DNA of 64,000 bases, taken from contig CACMEY010000001.1 in NCBI GenBank assembly GCA_902612805.1, forward strand, positions 1 through 64,000, in the 5' to 3' direction. Position numbers and translations under genes: made by a program. This DNA is from an uncultured Alphaproteobacteria bacterium (GTDB lineage Bacteria > Pseudomonadota > Alphaproteobacteria > HIMB59 > GCA-002718135). Shown here one piece after another: positions 7,967 to 17,258 of the stretch. The notes under the pieces are model-generated. The model had not been told where the DNA came from, did no database searches, and saw nothing but the letters and a program-made list of their open reading frames with translations. Every line of letters starts with the position of its first letter. The stretch's first letter is position 1.

Positions 7967-9446
7967 AAATATTTTTCTCTCAGGTATATATCATGAAACC
8001 CATACTTTTTTAGGTGAACCAACTACTTTAAAAGATTTTGTTATTTTTCATGATGAAGAAATAATTAATGAAAACACTGGTAATGGATCTCCAACAGATG
8101 GTTTTATAGAATATGCTTCTGGTCAAAATTGGAATATAGTTCCAGGAATTCAAATGTCAGCCAGACCTTCAGGTACTGTTGATGAAGAATCAGAAAACTA
8201 TTTTAAAAAAAATTTCTTTGAAAAATTAAAAGTTTCTTGTCACAACATAGATGCTATTTTCTTAGTTTTACATGGAGCTATGGTAAGCACTAACCATGAT
8301 GATTTTGAGGGAGATTTTCTCAGAGATATTCAAAGTTTTTTATCAAAAGAAAATATATCTATTCCTATTGTTGCAGTTTTAGATTTACACGCCAATGTTT
8401 CAGAAAATATGATTAAGTATAGTACATGTGTTTGTGCATATAGAAAAAACCCTCACAGTGATTCTAGAGAAACAGCAGTAAAAGCTGCATCAATATTAAA
8501 TGACCTTCTTCTAGATCCTGATGTAAAACAGGTACACCTGGATACAAAATATATTTTACCTCCAACAGGTGTTGGTACAGCAAATGATCCAATGAAAACA
8601 ATTTTAGAGGAAGCATTAAAAATAGAGAAGAAAGATCCAAAGATCTTATGCATTAATGTTATGGCAGGATATTCATACGCGGATATTCCAGATTGTGGTT
8701 TTAGTATAAATTGTTGTACCAGAGGAAAAATTAGTGATGCAAAAAACTACCTAGATAAATTGGTCAATATACTAGAAGCAAAAATTAAAGATGGTTATCC
8801 AAAAGAAAATTCTCTGGATGAAGCGCTAAATGTGATTGATAATATTACAGAAATTAAAAAACCTATTTTACTAATTGAACCAGCTGATAATATTGGTGGA
8901 GGAACACCTGGAGATGCTACTGATTTATTAGATCGATTATTACAAACTAATCATACCGGGATCGTTGCTATCATTAATGATCCTGAAGCTGCAAATGCTT
9001 GCCATAAAGCTCATATTAATAATGAAGTTCAGCTACATATAGGGGGTAAATTTGATGCATTTCATGGCAAACCTATTTTTATTAAAGCAAATTTAGAAAG
9101 AATTTCTGATGGGAGATTTGAACTTGAAAATAAACAATCTCACTTAGCCTCAATGATGGGAACAAAAATTAATATGGGCCCTTCCGCTGTATTAAAAAAT
9201 GATCAATTAATCTTATTGTTAACATCAATTAAAACACCACCAATGGATTTAGGTCAACTAACTTCACAAGGTATTAATCCTAGAGATGCAAAATTAATAA
9301 TAATTAAAGCAGCTGTGTCTCATAAAGATGCTTATGATCCAATTGCATCTCATAGTTTTTATATTGATAGCCAAGGTCTTTGCACAAGTAATTTAAAAAG
9401 ATTGCCTTTTAAAAAAATTGGAAATAAAATTATATCTTTAGATTAG
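7959..9446 (+). CDS. M81 family metallopeptidase (MlrC/microcystinase-C-like)
   Basis: 495-residue member of the M81 family, full length. Metal-binding motifs are visible: YHETHTF (His12, His15), DLHANVS (Asp142, His144) and YRKNPHSD near residue 170. The C-terminal MlrC domain contains DNIGGGTPGDATDL. Named relatives (MlrC) cut small peptides, but most family members have no known substrate and probably hydrolyse amide bonds of small molecules. As last gene of the plus-strand operon it may deacylate or cleave an amide in the imported compound. Its stop codon interleaves with that of the convergent aminotransferase gene. Confidence 0.82.
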   Translation: MSKNIFLSGIYHETHTFLGEPTTLKDFVIFHDEEIINENTGNGSPTDGFIEYASGQNWNIVPGIQMSARPSGTVDEESENYFKKNFFEKLKVSCHNIDAIFLVLHGAMVSTNHDDFEGDFLRDIQSFLSKENISIPIVAVLDLHANVSENMIKYSTCVCAYRKNPHSDSRETAVKAASILNDLLLDPDVKQVHLDTKYILPPTGVGTANDPMKTILEEALKIEKKDPKILCINVMAGYSYADIPDCGFSINCCTRGKISDAKNYLDKLVNILEAKIKDGYPKENSLDEALNVIDNITEIKKPILLIEPADNIGGGTPGDATDLLDRLLQTNHTGIVAIINDPEAANACHKAHINNEVQLHIGGKFDAFHGKPIFIKANLERISDGRFELENKQSHLASMMGTKINMGPSAVLKNDQLILLLTSIKTPPMDLGQLTSQGINPRDAKLIIIKAAVSHKDAYDPIASHSFYIDSQGLCTSNLKRLPFKKIGNKIISLD

Positions 9447-10744
9447 TTTAATCTTTTAAAACCATTATGTGCAATAGGGCCTTCTAATAAATCCATAATA
9501 TTTCTTCCATCCTCACACTCTTTTATCGTTTGAAAAATAGGGCGTATATTTTCAATGTAACCCTCAATGATGTCTTTTGTGTGTGCAGTACAAACATAGA
9601 CTGCAGTTGCAGCAAGATAACCTTTTTTAAGCATTTCTTGAGTAATAAATGTTTTATATGCCAATGCATTTTCACTTTTAAATGAAAATGTTGTCAGTGC
9701 CGCTAATCCACTAATAGTAATTGGAAGATCAAATTCTTTAGACAACTTTATCCACTCACTATTTACGTATTCACCAATTTTTGTAATTTTTTCCCATGAT
9801 TTTTCTTTATCCATAACTTTTAGTGTCGCAAGACCAGCACTAGATCCAATTCGTTCAGTCCAAAAGGTGCTACTTATAAAAGATTTTTCTGCTGCTTGCA
9901 TTACCTCTCTTTTACCAAGGACTGCAGTTACAGCATATCCATTTCCAAGAGCTTTTCCAAACATTGCAACGTCAGGCTCAACATCATAAAGCATATGCAA
10001 GCCACCATAATTTTTTCTAAATCCTGATGTACATTCATCAAAAACTAAAACAATATTATTATCATTTGCTAATTTTCTAACTCTTTGTAAAAAATTATTT
10101 TCTGGTTCTTTGTTTCGGTAAACTTCCATTTTGATAACACCTATATTTTTAGTTTTTACTAAGTTTTCTAGTTTATCAAAATTATTATATTCGAATGGAT
10201 ATACACTTCCTTTGAGATTTTGTGGTACACCATGAGGATCTAAACCGGGTAGTAGGTGACCATCTAAACCTTTTGAGTCAGATAAATTTGAGGCTAAGTA
10301 CCAATCATGCCAGCCATGATATCCGCAAAATGCTACATTATCTCTTCCAGATGCAGCTCTTGAAAGACGAATAGCAACTGAATTAGCTTCACCTCCTGAT
10401 CTTGCAAATCTAGCCATATCTGCCCATGGATGTAGCTCAACTAATCTTTCCGTGAGTTCAACTTCTTCCGGAGCATTAAGTGAAGACATATTACCATTTC
10501 CGACTGTTTCTTTGACAGCTTCATCGACTTCTGGATGACTATAGCCAAGTGAATTAGTTCCTGGCATCATTAAGGTATCTATATATTTATTTCCATCGAG
10601 ATCCCATACTTCACAACCTCTTGTTTTAGTAAAATAAGCAGGCCAATGTTCAGGTAAAAACATTTCAGGTCTTTTTGATAAAAGCATATTACCACCAGCA
10701 ACAATTTGCTTTGCTTTTGAATATAATTTTTGTCCTTTTCCCAT
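9443..10744 (-). CDS. Class III PLP aminotransferase, HemL-like
   Basis: About 433 residues from the ATG at 10744; an upstream TTG at 10762 is a possible earlier start. It resembles glutamate-1-semialdehyde aminomutases, with the PLP-lysine in MFGKALGNGY and the preceding FDECTSGFR. From memory, this FDECTSGFR/GLHMLYDVEPD type is found among surface-polysaccharide aminotransferases rather than true heme-pathway HemL. It is the last gene of the nan operon, downstream of nanK by about 50 bases, so it probably handles an amino sugar or keto acid from nonulosonate breakdown. Its stop codon TAA overlaps the M81 stop on the other strand. A haem-synthesis role cannot be excluded from sequence alone. 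Confidence 0.78.
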   Translation of the reverse strand: MGKGQKLYSKAKQIVAGGNMLLSKRPEMFLPEHWPAYFTKTRGCEVWDLDGNKYIDTLMMPGTNSLGYSHPEVDEAVKETVGNGNMSSLNAPEEVELTERLVELHPWADMARFARSGGEANSVAIRLSRAASGRDNVAFCGYHGWHDWYLASNLSDSKGLDGHLLPGLDPHGVPQNLKGSVYPFEYNNFDKLENLVKTKNIGVIKMEVYRNKEPENNFLQRVRKLANDNNIVLVFDECTSGFRKNYGGLHMLYDVEPDVAMFGKALGNGYAVTAVLGKREVMQAAEKSFISSTFWTERIGSSAGLATLKVMDKEKSWEKITKIGEYVNSEWIKLSKEFDLPITISGLAALTTFSFKSENALAYKTFITQEMLKKGYLAATAVYVCTAHTKDIIEGYIENIRPIFQTIKECEDGRNIMDLLEGPIAHNGFKRLN

Positions 10745-10794
10745 TTTAATTAACCTATGCAATTTTCATTAAAAGCACAATCAGTTTCTAGTGT

Positions 10795-11676
10795 TTATAG
10801 CAAAACACCCATTTTTGCTGCTTTTACTCCAAGAGATGACTTTACTACTTTTACGTGAAACAATTTAGGTTCTTTTTTCAAATTTTGCTTTACGAGCTCT
10901 ACATAACCTTGCGCCATTCCAATACTTCCACCAAGAATAATTATATCTATATCAAATATAGCTTTCAAATTTGCACACAGTTCTGAGATAGATTTGGCAG
11001 ATAGATAGATTATTTTTTTTGCCCATTTTTTATTTTGTAAACTAAGCTTAAAAATTTCTTTAGCATTAATATTTTTATGACCTTTTTGTTTAGCAATTTT
11101 ACTCATTGCTTTACCAGAAGCGATACTTTCAAAAGTTCCAATTCTACCGCTCCCACATTTTGTTTTTGCTAACGTTGAAGTTGTAAATCCTAAATGTCCT
11201 GCTAATCCATTTTCTGAGAGAAGAGGTTTATTGTTTAAAATTACACCAACTCCTATACCACTTGAAATTGTAATATATCCCACACGTTTGTATTTATAAC
11301 CTTTGCCATAATTTGCTTCTCCTAAAGCTGCAGCCGTTGCATCATTTATTATTGTAGAAGCTGTATTAAATTTTTTTTCTATAAGCTTTTTAAGAGGTAT
11401 TTTGAAAGTTCCTAAATTTTCTTTATTTACTGGATACCAATTTCCGTATTGGTCAACCCTACCTGTAATAGCAATGCCTATTTTTTTAGATTTAGATATA
11501 TTTAAGTTTTTAATATTTTTTTCAATTTGTTGAATGTAATTATTTGCTATTTTATTTATTGAAGTTGGCTCAGTAATAGTTTTTTTAAACTTTCCTTTAA
11601 TTATTTGAGATACTGATATCTTAGTGGCTCCAAAATCAATTGCGATACCTGATTTGTTAAATATTTTTTTATTCAT
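10795..11676 (-). CDS. nanK: N-acetylmannosamine kinase (ROK family)
   Basis: 293-residue ROK-family sugar kinase that should phosphorylate N-acetylmannosamine to its 6-phosphate. The phosphate loop is AIDFGATK (Asp14, Thr18), the catalytic pair is Asn111-Asp112 in INDATAAALGE, and the C-terminal GGSIGMAQGYVELV closely resembles E. coli NanK. The ROK zinc site is degraded: only Cys174 of the usual three cysteines remains (KCGSGRIGTFES, with Thr181 in place of the third Cys). It starts one base after nanE ends, in the order nanA-nanE-nanK. Confidence 0.87.
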   Translation of the reverse strand: MNKKIFNKSGIAIDFGATKISVSQIIKGKFKKTITEPTSINKIANNYIQQIEKNIKNLNISKSKKIGIAITGRVDQYGNWYPVNKENLGTFKIPLKKLIEKKFNTASTIINDATAAALGEANYGKGYKYKRVGYITISSGIGVGVILNNKPLLSENGLAGHLGFTTSTLAKTKCGSGRIGTFESIASGKAMSKIAKQKGHKNINAKEIFKLSLQNKKWAKKIIYLSAKSISELCANLKAIFDIDIIILGGSIGMAQGYVELVKQNLKKEPKLFHVKVVKSSLGVKAAKMGVLL

Positions 11677-11677
11677 T

Positions 11678-12352
11678 TTAATTTTTAATTTTTTTTACAA
11701 ACCAACTCGTAATATTATCAATACGCGTAATAGCACTCCCAATTGTAACTGCATCTGCTCCTGCTTGTATAGCTTGCTTTGCAAGTTCTGGAGTGTTGTA
11801 ACGCCCTTCAGCCATTACAAAGCAATTAAGTTTTTTAAATTCTTTAACTAATTTTATATTTGGCTTATCCGTATCTTTTACTTGTTTACCAACATAACCG
11901 GAAAGTGTTGTACCAATAATATCCGCACCCTCTAAAATAGCATTTTTAGCATCATATAGATTTGAGCAATCTGCCATAGCTAAACGATTTGCTTTTTTAA
12001 TTTTTAAAATAATTTCTTTTGTTGGAAAAGGCCTTTTCCTATTTGTGGCATCATACGCTATAATATCTGCACCACTATTAATAATTTTATCGACATCCTT
12101 TAAGAGAGGCGTAATTCTAACTTTATAGTTATCTAAGTCATTTTTTATTATGCCAATGATTGGTAAAGAAATATTTTTTTTGACTGCTCGTATATTTTTT
12201 TCTCCTTCAATTCGCACGCCACCACAACCTCCTATAATTGCAGTTTTTGCCATTGAAACAACAATAGACGTCTTGTCTTGAGGCCCACCTTCATTAGGTT
12301 GACATGATACAATGATTTTATTTTTTAATTTTTTTAAAATATTTTTTTTCAC
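11678..12352 (-). CDS. nanE: N-acetylmannosamine-6-phosphate 2-epimerase
   Basis: 224-residue TIM-barrel epimerase converting ManNAc-6-P to GlcNAc-6-P. Family signatures run in order: VSCQPNEGGP, GGVRIEG, IGIIKND with the catalytic Lys70, IAYDATNRKRP, GADIIGTTLSGY, MAEGRYNTPE and TIGSAITRI. The start codon is GTG, eight bases after nanA. The product would need NagA and NagB, which are not in the window. Confidence 0.92.
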   Translation of the reverse strand: MKKNILKKLKNKIIVSCQPNEGGPQDKTSIVVSMAKTAIIGGCGGVRIEGEKNIRAVKKNISLPIIGIIKNDLDNYKVRITPLLKDVDKIINSGADIIAYDATNRKRPFPTKEIILKIKKANRLAMADCSNLYDAKNAILEGADIIGTTLSGYVGKQVKDTDKPNIKLVKEFKKLNCFVMAEGRYNTPELAKQAIQAGADAVTIGSAITRIDNITSWFVKKIKN

Positions 12353-12360
12353 AGAGTTAA

Positions 12361-13290
12361 TTATAATGCTTTTAAAAATTTTATTTCTGAAAGATCATTT
12401 TCAGATACTAATTTTTTTAAATCATCTTTTATTTCCTTTTCTATCTCTGTATTGACAATACTTGAAAAAGGTTTTCTTACATACCCTGAATCAATTCCCA
12501 TCCAACTTAATCCCATTTTAATAAATGGATAACCTGATTTTTTTAATGCATACAAAATGATCATATTGACTTTGTCTTGTAATTTTTTTGCCTCAACAAC
12601 ATTACCATTTTTTATATTTTCAAAAATTCCTACAAACATTTCTGGCATTAAATTATAAAATGACCCAATCATACCATCAGCACCTGATATCAGACCAGAG
12701 ATAGCCATTTCATCCATACCAGAATAAATTTTAAAATATGCTCCAATTTCTTTTTTTATTTTCTCAAAATTAAAATGAGTTGCTGCCGTATATTTAACTC
12801 CTTTAATATTATCTATAGCGGCCAATCTTTTTAACATATCAATGTCCATCAAATTTGCGTGACTAATATTATATATAATAATTGGCAAATGTGAGGATTG
12901 AGCAATGTCACTATAATAATTATAAATCTCTTCATTAGAAAAATTGTAATAAAAAGGTGGCAATGCTGATAAAGCGTCGACTCCAGCATGCGTGGCATAT
13001 TTTGCTAGATCAGTTGTAATTTTAGTTCCAATAGATCCAACATGCGCAATAACAGGAACTCTGCCATTTACTTCTTCAACAATAATATCAAGCACTTCTT
13101 TTTTTTCTTCTGGTGACATTAAAAAAGTTTCACCTGTACTACCAGTTACGTACAAGCCATTAACATTTTCGTCTATTAAATGATTGATTATTTTTCTTAA
13201 ACCTTCCTTGTTTATAGTTTCATCTTTATTAATCGATGTGATCATAGCAGGCATAACACCATTTAGATCTTTTGGATCATATTTAGACAT
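12361..13290 (-). CDS. nanA: N-acetylneuraminate lyase
   Basis: 309-residue class I aldolase that splits N-acetylneuraminate into ManNAc and pyruvate. Key features are YVTGSTGETFLM (residues 47-58), Tyr140 in IIIYNIS and the Schiff-base Lys166 in GVKYTA, followed by IYSGMDEMAISGLISGADGMIGS, all as in NanA rather than DapA. It is directly downstream of the ABC ATPase genes (no gap at 13290/13291) and upstream of nanE, which makes the assignment strong. The IYNIS sequence replaces the common YNIP. Confidence 0.9.
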   Translation of the reverse strand: MSKYDPKDLNGVMPAMITSINKDETINKEGLRKIINHLIDENVNGLYVTGSTGETFLMSPEEKKEVLDIIVEEVNGRVPVIAHVGSIGTKITTDLAKYATHAGVDALSALPPFYYNFSNEEIYNYYSDIAQSSHLPIIIYNISHANLMDIDMLKRLAAIDNIKGVKYTAATHFNFEKIKKEIGAYFKIYSGMDEMAISGLISGADGMIGSFYNLMPEMFVGIFENIKNGNVVEAKKLQDKVNMIILYALKKSGYPFIKMGLSWMGIDSGYVRKPFSSIVNTEIEKEIKDDLKKLVSENDLSEIKFLKAL

Positions 13291-14298
13291 TTAGCTAATT
13301 TCGGGTAAATCAATCAAGTGGCAAGATGCATAGTGTTCATTACCATTTGTTGAATATTTTTTTAATGTTGGTACCTCAGTTTTACAAATGTCAGTTGCTT
13401 TAGGACACCGAGGATGAAAAGGACAGCCTTTAGGTGGATTAACTGGACTTGGTACATCTCCTTCCAAAACAATTCTTTTCGTTTGTTTGTCAAGATCTGC
13501 AACTGGGATAGCTGAAATCAAAGCTTCAGAGTAGGGGTGAAGAGTATTATTATATAGATCTTCAGAATCACAAAGTTCAACAATTCTCCCAAGATACATA
13601 ACAGCAATTCGATCACATAGATATTCTGTTACACTCAAATCATGAGTAATGAAAAGGTAGGTTAGATTTTTTTCTTTCTTAAGTTGCATTAATAATTTTA
13701 GTACTTGTGCCTGAATTGATACATCAAGAGCACTAACCGCTTCATCACAAACTATAAGTTCTGGCTCAAGACATAAAGCTCTGACAATACCAATTCTTTG
13801 TCTTTGTCCTCCTGAAAATTCGTGAGGATATCTATCCATATATTCTCTGCGCATATTTACTGCTTCTAGGAGATCACCAATAATTTTTCTTCTTTCCTCT
13901 TTTGATTTTATACCAAATTTTTTTAATGGATCTTGAAGCGAGCCAAAAATTGTAAATGAAGGATTAAGAGAGGAGTGCGGATCTTGAAAGACTATTTGTA
14001 ACTTCTTTCGAAATGGATCCATATCTTTTTTTTCTAAAGATGTTAATTCTGTTTCATCATCATCTTGTGAAATATATTTTACTTCTCCATCTGTAGGTTC
14101 TACCAATCTTAGGATGGCTTTACCAAGAGTTGTCTTTCCACAACCACTTTCTCCAGCAAGACCTAAAACTTCACCTCTAAAAATATCTAAATCTACACCG
14201 TCGACAGCCAAAACATGCCCTACAACACGATTAAACACACCTGCTTGTACTGGAAAATGTACTTTTACACCGCGTAATTTAAGTATTTCTTTTTTCAT
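13291..14298 (-). CDS. ABC transporter ATPase, oligopeptide/sialate type (DppF-like)
   Basis: 335-residue ATP-binding subunit. Walker A is GESGCGKTTLGKA, the signature is SGGQRQRIGIVRAL, Walker B is ELIVCDEAVSALD, and the C-terminal oligopeptide-type domain carries the CPFHPRCPKA cysteines. It couples to the DppD-like subunit, with which it overlaps by four bases, and is immediately followed by nanA. By gene order it is the last transporter subunit of a SatABCD-type sialic acid importer; the family also transports peptides, so substrate is inferred from context. Confidence 0.88.
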   Translation of the reverse strand: MKKEILKLRGVKVHFPVQAGVFNRVVGHVLAVDGVDLDIFRGEVLGLAGESGCGKTTLGKAILRLVEPTDGEVKYISQDDDETELTSLEKKDMDPFRKKLQIVFQDPHSSLNPSFTIFGSLQDPLKKFGIKSKEERRKIIGDLLEAVNMRREYMDRYPHEFSGGQRQRIGIVRALCLEPELIVCDEAVSALDVSIQAQVLKLLMQLKKEKNLTYLFITHDLSVTEYLCDRIAVMYLGRIVELCDSEDLYNNTLHPYSEALISAIPVADLDKQTKRIVLEGDVPSPVNPPKGCPFHPRCPKATDICKTEVPTLKKYSTNGNEHYASCHLIDLPEIS

Positions 14299-15308
14299 TT
14301 ATATTTCTCAAAAAATTGTTCGTACTTGTGACATCTTACTTGGTGAGTTTCATTTATTTGTGTGATTTCTGGCATCACGTCACAACTTTCTGTTTGCCAA
14401 TTGCACCTTGGAGCAAATTGACAACCAATAGGTCTATTATAGGGATCAGGTGTTGATCCTTTAATAGGATTGATATCTTGATTCTTCCCTCTTCCAAGTA
14501 CAGGTACTGACTCCAATAGAGCTTTAGTATAGGGGTGTGTTGGTCGTCTTAAAACGTCGTCTGCTGTTCCAGCTTCAACAATGTTTCCCATATACATGAC
14601 TGCAACATTATCAGCTAATTCTGCTACAACTCCCATATCATGCGTTATAAGAATAATAGCCGTATCATTTTCTTTTTTTAATTTATCCATTAGCTCAAAT
14701 ATTTGTGCTTGAATTGTAACATCTAGAGCTGTTGTTGGCTCATCCGCAATTAATATTTTTGGATTACAAGCCATGGCCATTGCTATCATTGCTCTTTGCC
14801 TCATCCCGCCAGAATAACTGTGAGGATATTCATCAACTCTTTTTTCCGGAAGTGGTATGCCCATGTCATTCAGAAGAGAAATACACTTTTCCCTTATTTC
14901 TTTTTTATTGAGATTAGTATGATACTTAAGATTTTCACTTATTTGAAATCCGACTGTGTACACAGGATTAAGTGCTGTCATGGGATCTTGGAATATCATT
15001 GCAATATCTGAGCCCCTAATTTCTCGCATCTCTTTTCCATTTTTTTCTAATTTTTCAATATTGATAATTTTATCATCTTTTTGAAATTTAATTTCACCCT
15101 CTTCAATTCTTGATAGTGTTGGAAGTAATTGCATAATTGTAGCTGCGGTAACACTTTTACCACAACCACTTTCACCAACGATACAAAGTGTTTTACCTTT
15201 TTCAACATCAAAGGAAACTCCATTAACTGCTTTGTTGCATCGATTATTCGTATAAAAAAAAGTTTTAAGATCTCTAACTGAAAGCGCTATATTATTTTTA
15301 TCTTCCAT
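14295..15308 (-). CDS. ABC transporter ATPase, oligopeptide/sialate type (DppD-like)
   Basis: 337-residue ATP-binding subunit with Walker A GESGCGKSVTAATIM, signature YSGGMRQRAMIAMAM, Walker B ILIADEPTTALD and a C-terminal CQFAPRCNWQ segment. It forms the heterodimeric motor with the next gene. The start lies two bases after the end of the permease gene, so the operon is tightly packed. Confidence 0.88.
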   Translation of the reverse strand: MEDKNNIALSVRDLKTFFYTNNRCNKAVNGVSFDVEKGKTLCIVGESGCGKSVTAATIMQLLPTLSRIEEGEIKFQKDDKIINIEKLEKNGKEMREIRGSDIAMIFQDPMTALNPVYTVGFQISENLKYHTNLNKKEIREKCISLLNDMGIPLPEKRVDEYPHSYSGGMRQRAMIAMAMACNPKILIADEPTTALDVTIQAQIFELMDKLKKENDTAIILITHDMGVVAELADNVAVMYMGNIVEAGTADDVLRRPTHPYTKALLESVPVLGRGKNQDINPIKGSTPDPYNRPIGCQFAPRCNWQTESCDVMPEITQINETHQVRCHKYEQFFEKYK

Positions 15309-15310
15309 TA

Positions 15311-16225
15311 CTAACCTTGCTGTGATGGATCTGTTGAATCTCGTAGACCATCTCCTATAAAATTAACACAAAGAACAAAAACTGAAATAACAATTCCAAC
15401 TGGTCCCCACATCCACCAATAATTTTGTAAAATTAAAATATCTTGTGCAACATTTAAAATATTTCCCCATGTAGGAATATTTAACGGTACCCCTAAACCT
15501 AGAAAACTTAGTCCTGCTTCTGTTAAAATAAACATTGCCGTTGATAGAGTAATATTGACCATTATGGGACTTAATGCATTCGGCAACATATGTTTGTAGC
15601 ATATCGTAAATGTAGATAAGCCAAAACTTCTTAGTGCTTGAACATATTCTTCCTCTCTTAAAGACAACATTCTAGCTCGAGCAAGTCTGTACATACCTCC
15701 CCAACCTGTAAGGATAAATATAGCCATTAAATTAAATAAACTTTGACCTGTAATGGATACGAGTAATAAAACTAAAATAATTTGAGGGAAAGACATAAAT
15801 ATTTCAGAAATTCTAAGAGCAATAACATCAATCCAACCACCTTTATATCCAGCGTAACAACCAACCGCTATTCCCACAACAGCTGATAGAATAGCACTTC
15901 CTAAACCGATAAATATTGAAACTCTGCCTCCAAATAAGACCCTTGTAAACACATCTCGTCCTGTACTATCAGTTCCAAACCAATGATCAAATGATGGTGG
16001 TTGTCTCATAGAACGTAAATCTACTCGCATTGGATCATATGGTGAGAGAAGAGGAGCAAAAATAGAAGCTAAAATAATTATTGTAAAAATGATTAAACCT
16101 AAAACCGCTAAACGGTTATTTAAAAATTTATTAACTATTCTACTTCTTTTTTTTGTAGAAAAAGTTTTTTCCTCTTCACGTTTTCTTATTTGATCAAATT
16201 TCTTATCTAGTGAAGACTTTGCCAT
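15311..16225 (-). CDS. ABC transporter permease, DppC-like
   Basis: 304-residue permease with a charged N-terminal cytoplasmic tail, one long membrane segment near residues 35-55 and the conserved SPYDPMRVDLRSMRQPPS and HWFGTDSTGRDVFTRVLFG of DppC-type subunits. The EAA loop is around residue 210 (YVQALRSFGLSTFTICYKHM). It overlaps the DppB-like gene by one base and pairs with it in the membrane. Confidence 0.9.
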   Translation of the reverse strand: MAKSSLDKKFDQIRKREEEKTFSTKKRSRIVNKFLNNRLAVLGLIIFTIIILASIFAPLLSPYDPMRVDLRSMRQPPSFDHWFGTDSTGRDVFTRVLFGGRVSIFIGLGSAILSAVVGIAVGCYAGYKGGWIDVIALRISEIFMSFPQIILVLLLVSITGQSLFNLMAIFILTGWGGMYRLARARMLSLREEEYVQALRSFGLSTFTICYKHMLPNALSPIMVNITLSTAMFILTEAGLSFLGLGVPLNIPTWGNILNVAQDILILQNYWWMWGPVGIVISVFVLCVNFIGDGLRDSTDPSQQG

Positions 16226-17190
16226 TATTCTTTTCCTAACCTAACTCTTGGGTCAATTAACGCTGTTAAAACATCTATTATTAAACTTGCTGTAAGAACA
16301 ACAAAAACATACATTAGTGAAATTGTCATAACTAAAGGATAATCAGAAGCACGCACAGAGCGAATAAACATACTCCCAATTCCTGGCCATTGGTAAACTT
16401 GTTCGATAATAGTTGATCCCCCTATAAGTAAAGGTAGACGAAAACCAATTAGTACAACAACTGGTGTTAGGGCTACTCTAAATCCGTGTAATATATTTAC
16501 TCTCCACTCAGGCATTCCTTTTGATCGAGCAGTAGTAATAAATTCTCGTGCTAAAACATCTAACATTGATGAACGTGCATAACGCATAGCTCCTGCAGTC
16601 ATCATTAATGCCAATACTAATGAGGGGAGAACAATATTTGGTATACGATCCCAAAGTGTTTCATAATGAGGTAGTAATCTACCTCCAACGGGAAGCCACT
16701 TTAATTCGATTGCAAATAAAAGAATAGCTACAAGTCCAAAAAAAAATTCAGGTATAGAAACTCCAGCCATTCCAGCAACCGTAAGAGAATTATCAGTACC
16801 GGAACCTCTTTTAAGAGCACTAATAACTCCTAAAGAACATCCTAAAATTGTTGAGAAAAATAATGCTACCATAGATAGCTCTAAAGTTGCAGGAACTGTT
16901 TTTACCATTATTTCAGAAATAGCAACACCACCTGCCATGGAATAACCCATGTCTCCTTGAACCATGCTAGTTAACCAAATCCAGTATCGTGTAAGGAAAC
17001 TTTGATTTAGCCCATACGCTTCACGCATTGCATCAAGTTGTTCCGCAGTAATTGTTGATGCGAGTTCAGGACTGATCATATGTGAAACAGCATCACCTGG
17101 TGATAATTCTAATCCTGAATAAACAAGAAAACTTATTACAAGCAACATTGGAAAGAAAATAAATAAACGTTGAATAATATAAGTGGTCAC
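16225..17190 (-). CDS. ABC transporter permease, DppB-like
   Basis: 321-residue permease with N-terminal MTTYIIQRLFIFFPMLLVIS, six expected membrane segments, EAA loop ARSKGMPEWRVNILHGFR, and the C-terminal RVRLGKE of the family. The start codon is GTG. It lies downstream of the binding-protein gene across a strong hairpin, which would lower its expression relative to that gene. Confidence 0.9.
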   Translation of the reverse strand: MTTYIIQRLFIFFPMLLVISFLVYSGLELSPGDAVSHMISPELASTITAEQLDAMREAYGLNQSFLTRYWIWLTSMVQGDMGYSMAGGVAISEIMVKTVPATLELSMVALFFSTILGCSLGVISALKRGSGTDNSLTVAGMAGVSIPEFFFGLVAILLFAIELKWLPVGGRLLPHYETLWDRIPNIVLPSLVLALMMTAGAMRYARSSMLDVLAREFITTARSKGMPEWRVNILHGFRVALTPVVVLIGFRLPLLIGGSTIIEQVYQWPGIGSMFIRSVRASDYPLVMTISLMYVFVVLTASLIIDVLTALIDPRVRLGKE

Positions 17191-17218
17191 TTTTACTTTC
17201 CGTTATTATTAAAAAAAG

Positions 17219-17244
17219 AAAGCTGAGGCGTATGCCTCAGCTTT
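17219..17244 (-). terminator. Hairpin with T-tract after the permuted binding-protein gene
   Basis: An 11-bp perfect stem (AAAGCTGAGGC / GCCTCAGCTTT, 4-base loop) is followed on the minus strand by CTTTTTTTAATAA. It sits between the binding-protein gene and the permeases of the same operon, so it is best read as a partial terminator or attenuator that keeps the binding protein in excess. Confidence 0.75.
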
Positions 17245-17258
17245 AATGATTAAATTAA

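Noticed and set aside
13291-17190. Plain dipeptide/opine transporter (dppBCDF) unrelated to sialate
   Set aside because: The subunits are of the oligopeptide family, but zero-gap linkage to nanA-nanE-nanK makes a sialate or nonulosonate role more likely; gene names dppB/C/D/F were therefore not assigned.
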